Below, piece after piece: positions 58,541 through 64,000 of a stretch of 64,000 nucleotides of DNA. The notes beneath the pieces are model-generated. The model worked only from the letters and a program-made list of their open reading frames with translations. It ran no database searches and had not been told where the DNA came from. The DNA is taken from assembly GCA_003008705.1 (NCBI GenBank), contig PDUO01000027.1, positions 66,425-130,424 of the forward strand, given 5' to 3'. The position numbers and the translations under genes were made by a program. Position 1 is the first letter of the stretch. Every line of letters starts with the position of its first letter. Source of the DNA: Pezicula radicicola (taxonomy: Eukaryota; Ascomycota; Leotiomycetes; Helotiales; Dermateaceae).

Positions 58541-60112
58541 ATGTCGTATTCTAAACCCGCCAAACCACTGCCACTCAAAATCGACTCAAAGAATGGCCAT
58601 GACAAGCCGAATCTTGCGATTTTTATGCCGGATCAACTGAGATACGACTCACTCAGCTGCACAACTCCAAATTCCAGTATCCAGACCCCAAATATCGATG
58701 CATTCTGTCGTCGGGGAACACCGTTCACAAACTGCTTCACGCAAGCATCTGTATGCTCCCAGTCAAGATGTAGTATGTTCACCGGCACATATCCTCATGT
58801 CAGCGGTCACAGGAGTCTGGAAAATTTGATCAAACCATGGGAACCAAACATGTTTCGAAGTTTGAAGGAACAAGGATATCACGTTGCCTGTTTGGCACCA
58901 AGAGGTGATACATTTGCACCAACGGTCACAGAATTAAGCGTCACCGAGTACGGCTTCTTGGAGACACCAGATTTCCTCCCTGGATTTGGCCGTGGCCCCG
59001 TCGAGAAAGATGAAAGCATTTGGGGTAGGCTATTTTATCGAGGCCTTCGAGATTCGAGCAAAGCACTGGATTACGACGAGGCGGTTGTGAAATCTGCCAT
59101 AACCTGGCTTAAGTGTCCTCCTAGCGATAAGCCATGGGTTCTATTCATGCCATTGCTCTTTCCGCATTGCCCGTTTCAGGTTGAGGAGCCATACTTCTCA
59201 ATGTATGGTCGACCGAAGATGCCGCCGATTGTATCGTATCCGGATAAGAAGACTGGTTATGAACCCAGGTATATGAAAACAATCCGAGAAAAGTACGGTA
59301 CAGATCGAGCAACACCTGAGATCTGGGCTGAGATAAAAGCAACATATTACGGAATGATTTCAAGGCTCGATGACCAGTTTGGCCGCGTCATCAGTGCTAT
59401 TGAGGAGCACGGATTGTGGAAGGATACAGTGACCATGTTTTTTACTGATCACGGAGAATACTTGGGAGATCATGGCTTGATTGAGAAATGGCCCTCTGGG
59501 CTTTCGGACTCACTTCTTCATGAGCCACTGATCATTGGCGGAGCTGGACTGCCAGAAGGAAAGGTGTCAAGTGTGATGTCTGAAATGGTTGACCTTGTGC
59601 CGACAGTCTTTGAGCTTTGCGGCATTGGGGAACACTTCCCACACAACGGGAAATCTTTGATTCCGGTACTTGTAGACGGCTCTACTTCGCACAAGACATT
59701 GTCCTTTTCAGAAGGTGGCTTTTTGGCCAGTGAAGAGCCACTGTTGGAGCAAGCCCCATATCCATACGATATAAAGGCTGGGCTGCAACATGAGGATACC
59801 ACCCTAGTAGGCAAAGCTATCAGTGCTAGAAACGCAGAGTGGACATACATCTATAGGCTGTATGAGCCTTCAGAGTTGTATCATCGAAAAAGTGATCCAG
59901 AAGAGATGCATAACCTTGCAGCTGACCCAGAATATACCGCAATTGCAAAGATGATGGAAGGCGAAACTTTCAGATGGTTGATGGAAGGATCCGACTTTTT
60001 GCCTTGGGTAAAGGACGATCGTTTTCCAGAAGTAAAGCTAAAGAGCCCGCGTGAGCAGTTGGAAGAACGACTGCAAAAGGCAGAAAAGGCAGTAAATGTA
60101 GAAGGAGCATAA
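58541..60112 (+). CDS. Sulfatase/alkaline phosphatase-superfamily hydrolase
   Basis: Intronless 523-residue sulfatase-family enzyme. The N-terminus begins LAIFMPDQLRYDSLSC with the metal-binding Asp residues. The active-site region is ASVCSQSRCSMFTGTYPHV: a Cys in the formylglycine position, Arg four residues on, but Gln where the consensus has Pro. Late metal-site block: MFFTDHGEYLGDHGLIEKWP. EPSELYHRKSDPEEMHNLAAD is the typical C-terminal family block. The residues resemble bacterial arylsulfatase-type proteins as much as fungal choline sulfatase. The lack of introns fits horizontal transfer but does not prove it. ATG 58541 precedes the domain; 58481 adds 20 residues. Confidence 0.88.
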   Translation: MSYSKPAKPLPLKIDSKNGHDKPNLAIFMPDQLRYDSLSCTTPNSSIQTPNIDAFCRRGTPFTNCFTQASVCSQSRCSMFTGTYPHVSGHRSLENLIKPWEPNMFRSLKEQGYHVACLAPRGDTFAPTVTELSVTEYGFLETPDFLPGFGRGPVEKDESIWGRLFYRGLRDSSKALDYDEAVVKSAITWLKCPPSDKPWVLFMPLLFPHCPFQVEEPYFSMYGRPKMPPIVSYPDKKTGYEPRYMKTIREKYGTDRATPEIWAEIKATYYGMISRLDDQFGRVISAIEEHGLWKDTVTMFFTDHGEYLGDHGLIEKWPSGLSDSLLHEPLIIGGAGLPEGKVSSVMSEMVDLVPTVFELCGIGEHFPHNGKSLIPVLVDGSTSHKTLSFSEGGFLASEEPLLEQAPYPYDIKAGLQHEDTTLVGKAISARNAEWTYIYRLYEPSELYHRKSDPEEMHNLAADPEYTAIAKMMEGETFRWLMEGSDFLPWVKDDRFPEVKLKSPREQLEERLQKAEKAVNVEGA

Positions 60113-60282
60113 GCGAGAATCTAGGTAGATAGTGAACTCGTACTGGCAATTGGAGTTACAGGTAATATATGTGTAAATCGGATATTCGAGCAGGACGAGT
60201 GTAATATCTATAGATGCGATGCAAAGGGCGCTTGAACCCTATCTTGTTCCAAGTATATTCAATACCAATGCAGCTATTCATC

Positions 60283-62772
60283 TCATTCGGGTTGCACTTG
60301 GTTCCAGTAATCTGGCTCAAGGTTGAACTCAGCCCAATCATTTTGTACTTGACTGACAGGTTCGAGTCTCCAAGGAAACTGATCCCAAGCGCTTTCGTAT
60401 GGAACATTCGTTTCCCGCCCCATTTGTGCTAGAGATGCGGTATTTGATCCCCCGAAGGAAGGAGTTGCATTAACAAAATGCTGGGTTGTGATATCTCTTG
60501 TGTGCATGGAGGCAATACGGGGTTGGTTGGAAATTAAAGGAGCTCCAGGAGATGTAGAAGTATTTGATTTTGTGAGGAGACTTCTCTGCCGTAATTGTTG
60601 GCTTCTAGCGGTCGATGATACTCTTACATCGCTCTCAACAAAGGCCGACTTTTTGACAAGGCTATGCCTTGACAAGATCTGTTTGGAACTTGCTCCCTGG
60701 GCGGCCAATGAAGTATGATCTTCCTGGTCTGGACTGCTTGACCTACTTGAAGATCGGGACGAAAATCCGTATTCTATCAAATTCTCTATGTCGGCTTGCT
60801 ACATAGGAGTCAGTCTTCACGAGAGTGACGAGAACGGTTGATGAGTGACAAGCTAGGTCACTTACTATGGATGAAACCATTGAACAAGTATGAGCTAACT
60901 TGCTGAGAAGCAATCGACAGACGTCTGCAACATCAGTAACGAGGGCTATAGTGAGCGAAAACCTGACCGCATCAACATGGTATGCATGGAATACAATTCT
61001 TGTCGCTTGATATGCACAAACGGAAATGTCTGTATCCATGACGGGGGTCTCTATGTCCAGACTTAGCATTGCCCTTAGAATATCAGAAAGTGCTCTGGAA
61101 TTCGTAACGCATCGAATCTGGCAATCAATAACAAAATCTCTGTCTATCTGCTGCAGCGTAGTCTTCGGGAGGCTTTCTCGGAGCCCTGGAATAAGAAGCC
61201 GGTATAGATCACAATGACACTGGCGATACCATATGTGCAGCATTACAAATCGTGGGAGCCACGGCGAGAAAGTACGTAGGCGAAGATTCTCTTCTGAAAA
61301 CTTGACAGATTCTGGAAGGCTCAATAGAAAGTTTTGTAACTCTGCCTCCAAGCTTTTGACAGCTTCGGGAACATTTGATGTAGGCGTTGAAGCGGCGTGT
61401 TTGGTGTACCTGCGAGCAATCAGCACTGACATTAGTGGAAATTGTGGTAGAATGATACCTCAAAATGTGATCCCGTATTGTCATAATCCGAATATGATAT
61501 GCTAGGAGGCTGAGTTCTGTATCATGCTTGAAGTCTACAATGAGTTGCGCCGTAACACGCTGTACTCCAAGTTCGAAGTCTCTTTCGTGACATGGGAGCT
61601 GGAGATGGATCACATTTGCAGGGCAAATCGTAAATTCTTGCAACCCTGCTGACCAAACAGTATCCAACATGTAAATTGTCCACATGAGCCTTCTCCTCAA
61701 TTCCTGTGCTAGAAAGCAGAGCCTGGGGCTTTCATAATTAAGCCGAAGTGCAAAGGCGGATCTTGCTATGGTTGCTAGCAGCATGAACGCATCAGAAAAG
61801 CATTGCGTAGCACCTCGATATCGTATGATCAAAACGAGCGCTTGCAGCTTCGAGATAGAGGGGCGGCCAACATTGCGAAGAGCTAAAGTCGCTGCCTCAT
61901 CTATGCATTTTAAGCCATACTCCCGCTCCTCCGAGCTCGAGGATTTCACTTGAGTCGTATTCCCAATAATGGCGAGTAGTAAAGACTCTTCAGCTTCGCC
62001 GGCATCGTATTCTTGAAAAAGTGAAGTTTTGTGAAGAAACGCATACTTCGGCAGAGGGTGTATATACTTGAAGTGACTCTCAAGTGCTTTAGCCATCATG
62101 TCCCTATGTGGGATTGTTGGCCTGCTCATATTAGTATGTAAAACCTCGGGAAATAATTTTTCTTACCCTGCGTTCAGCTGAGGTCTAGTTTGTCCACTGA
62201 ATACCTACTTTGTAAGTATTTTCTTTGGCTGAGTGGCTCATTTCATCGAGTAACTCACTTGATCTGGGCTACTTTGGCCGAGTTGATCAAGGCCGAGCGT
62301 GACACTGCTTCCCCCAGACGCCTGAGATACAGCTGGTCTATGATCGGAACCTCGATGTGGCGAAGATACCTTTAATGCAGATTTTGAAGCCGCTCTCTTC
62401 GAGGGCACGTAGACACACTGTATGCCTTTTCCTTGACATCTGTGACATGCCGGACTCTGTCCATTGCAACGAGCCTTCAGCGAATGACAGGAGACGCATG
62501 CTCTTCGTACACGGCAACGCTGTGGATTCGCTGGTGCGAGCTCAGAATTACCACTGATATCTGGTGATGGTTGTTTAAAGGAGCAGGAGAATCCTAATCG
62601 ATCACAATTGCTACAAATTCCAAACTTGCCATCACAACGAACCTAACATGGGCCGTCAGAATTTTTCGCATCTATACTTACGCAGAGGGGACTAGACTTA
62701 TACCTTGCGTGACCTGCACTGATCACAAGTTTTGTGCAGTCGCCAGTTTGGCCGAGACGGGACTGAGGTCAT
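60283..62772 (-). CDS. Fungal-specific transcription factor with two tandem Zn2Cys6 clusters
   Basis: Six exons, 62772-62704, 62642-62259, 62204-62167, 62124-61459, 61409-60866 and 60798-60283, are in phase and give 738 residues. Cluster 1 (residues 13-46) runs CDQCRSRKVRCDGKFGICSN then CDRLGFSC. Cluster 2 (about 67-95) runs CVSCHSLKARCNGQSPACHR then CQGKGIQC. Each has six cysteines with C-x2-C-x6-C-x6-C-x2-C-x6-C spacing. The middle is the Fungal_trans (PF04082) type: FKYIHPLPKYAFLHKTSLFQ and ELRRRLMWTIYMLDTVWSAG. The C-terminus is Ser/Gln-rich and Trp-containing, possibly an activation domain. It converges on the sulfatase gene and probably controls it and the transporter. Confidence 0.85.
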
Positions 62773-63194
62773 AATAGGAGGAGCTTCGGTTCAGAGCGGT
62801 AGCAAATAAATGAAAGTTGGTAACTTGGGATACAGTACTCGGATTGGATCAATTACAAGTTGGGGTTTCCATTATGATCGTTGTAAGGCGATCATATGCT
62901 GTTCTGTTTATTCAAATCTCTTAATTCTCATAGTGATAGTAGTGCCGTATGGTCCGGTTCATAAGAGATGGCAAGTGTCTGATCACGGGCGTCAACAGCA
63001 TCCATACCAGCTGTTCCATTGGCCTAAACGATAATTATGCCCCGCTAAGCCAAGTATCGAAAACGAAGCTCATGATGCACCTCAACTTACTGAGCACTCC
63101 TGAATATGGAACAATATCAACCCTACTCTCCTAAGTATACATTGCTACGCATTGCCCTACATTTGAATTTCACTATCGTGGTATAGTAGCAAAT
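62773..63194. other. Divergent promoter, regulator / basic protein
   Basis: About 420 bp between divergent starts. No strong element recognised; small ORFs at 62810-63134 have no protein character. Confidence 0.4.
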
Positions 63195-63902
63195 ATGCCG
63201 CCACAATCGTCGATTGTGCCAACCCCATCAAACGATTCCAGCACTAGCACTAACATATTGACAAATGCCCCTATTCCTCCCGAGAAGAGAAAACGTGGCG
63301 ATAGAGAGGTGATACCCCAGAAGAAGGCTCGATTGGATACCCAAGGGAATGCGATTGGGAGTGAGCTGCACGAAGGGAAGCAAGAAGGGAGGAAGCCGAA
63401 TGCCATCGAGAAATGGAGCCAGAAGCTACCTGAATTGCACATCTATTCGGATGGAGAAGAATTACCTTCAGATGACGAAGCTGCTATTAGAGCGCCCCCA
63501 AAGTCAAAGCCAAAGCAAACGCGACGCCGTGAGACGCAGAGGACGAAGATGGAGGTTATCAAGTACTTTCTCTCGCACAAAGTCCGGTGCTACGACTTTC
63601 AGACTGACTCTATGGTATGGAAGAGGCCTACTCATGATGAGGTTGCAGATGCGTTTCCGCAACACAAGAAGGGAACTATTTCGAATTGGCTTAATCCGAA
63701 AAATTTGGACAAGATCTGTGCTCAAAAAGCTGATCAGAAGGGTGCTGGACGCTCTAAGTCAAAATCGACACACGCTCCTCCCCCTAGCGCATCTCCCCCT
63801 TCAAATCCTTCGGATCCTGCACCGGCTTCGTCGACCCAAGAGGGTACTGCAAATCTGCTGGAACAGTCCACTTTGAGTACACAAAGCGTGGAGCCCGCAT
63901 GA
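63195..63902 (+). CDS. Basic, probably nuclear protein with HTH-like domain
   Basis: Single-exon ORF of 235 residues, unrecognised. The N-terminal third is Ser/Thr/Asn/Pro-rich with a KKAR or EKRKRGDRE nuclear-signal-like patch. Residues about 115-180 form a conserved-looking block: KMEVIKYFLSHKVRCYDFQT, then MVWKRPTHDEVADAFPQHKK and GTISNWLNPKNLDKICA. Its pattern (a helix, then HDEVADAF, then TISNW) is like a small helix-turn-helix of the kind seen before CENP-B domains. The tail is Lys/Ser/Pro-rich. It could be a domesticated transposase-derived DNA-binding protein; a family search would decide. Confidence 0.6.
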   Translation: MPPQSSIVPTPSNDSSTSTNILTNAPIPPEKRKRGDREVIPQKKARLDTQGNAIGSELHEGKQEGRKPNAIEKWSQKLPELHIYSDGEELPSDDEAAIRAPPKSKPKQTRRRETQRTKMEVIKYFLSHKVRCYDFQTDSMVWKRPTHDEVADAFPQHKKGTISNWLNPKNLDKICAQKADQKGAGRSKSKSTHAPPPSASPPSNPSDPAPASSTQEGTANLLEQSTLSTQSVEPA

Positions 63903-64000
63903 TGGAGGATCACGGCCTCGCTCCGTCTAATCTGAGAACCAAGGTTTATCCTTATTCGAAAGCTCCCTTTCTCCCTTTCTACAAGTTTGAGAGGCCCCGG
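63903..64000. other. Window edge, no gene seen
   Basis: The last 98 bp hold the 3' side of the basic-protein gene and no recognisable feature. Confidence 0.4.

Noticed and set aside
60360..60372. GTTCGAGTC-like T-loop string suggesting a tRNA
   Set aside because: It lies in the coding exon of the double-cluster regulator and no cloverleaf arms surround it; no tRNA could be supported in the window.

Overview
This window looks like nuclear DNA of a filamentous ascomycete. The genes carry short GT-AG introns, usually 50-140 nt, often with a TACTAAC-like branch site just before the acceptor. They encode fungal versions of mitochondrial, autophagy, Mediator and Zn2Cys6 proteins. Genes are spaced about 1-2 kb apart on both strands and AT-rich gene-poor stretches separate them. 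The set is compatible with Leotiomycetes (Helotiales, the Botrytis/Sclerotinia group), but that placement rests on general protein resemblance and is not tested. All models come from reading the sequence by eye. Where exon lists are given, the reading phase was checked across each junction unless noted.

Layout. 1-12 kb: the 5' part of mitochondrial enoyl reductase (ETR1), a low-complexity protein, a decayed methyltransferase-like locus, transcription repressor NC2-beta with an unrelated 192-codon ORF inside its second intron, mitoribosomal mS45/Bot1, a tyrosine phosphatase and a CCDC97-type protein. 12-18 kb: a broken small secreted protein gene, an AT-rich gap, ATG3 and the pyruvate dehydrogenase E1-beta gene. 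18-30 kb: a possible catabolic block made of an ARG81-type Zn2Cys6 regulator, an amino-acid permease, a class II aldolase, a ketopantoate-reductase-like enzyme and a RidA-amine oxidase fusion. 30-41 kb: a C2H2 protein, MCP1, a putative cysteine protease, a gene desert with a GMC-oxidoreductase relic, IMP 5'-nucleotidase ISN1 and an O-methyltransferase. 41-50 kb: MED17, phosphofructokinase and a PARP-finger/SAP nuclear protein. 50-55 kb: a secreted protein of three 56-residue cysteine repeats, then dihydroxyacetone kinase. 56-64 kb: an accessory trio of sugar transporter, intronless sulfatase and a regulator with two tandem Zn2Cys6 clusters, then a basic nuclear-type protein.

The strongest candidates for something undescribed are four. 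(1) The triple-repeat secreted precursor at 50.8-51.5 kb: its repeats are conserved in protein but differ mostly at synonymous sites, and basic residues sit at the repeat boundaries, one of them Lys-Arg. (2) A perfect 12-bp inverted repeat and four copies of CGGCTGTCGG between the transporter and sulfatase genes, beside the double-zinc-cluster regulator. (3) The same-strand ORF inside the NC2-beta intron. (4) The RidA-amine oxidase fusion within a possible amine-use block. Most of the remainder is ordinary housekeeping content.
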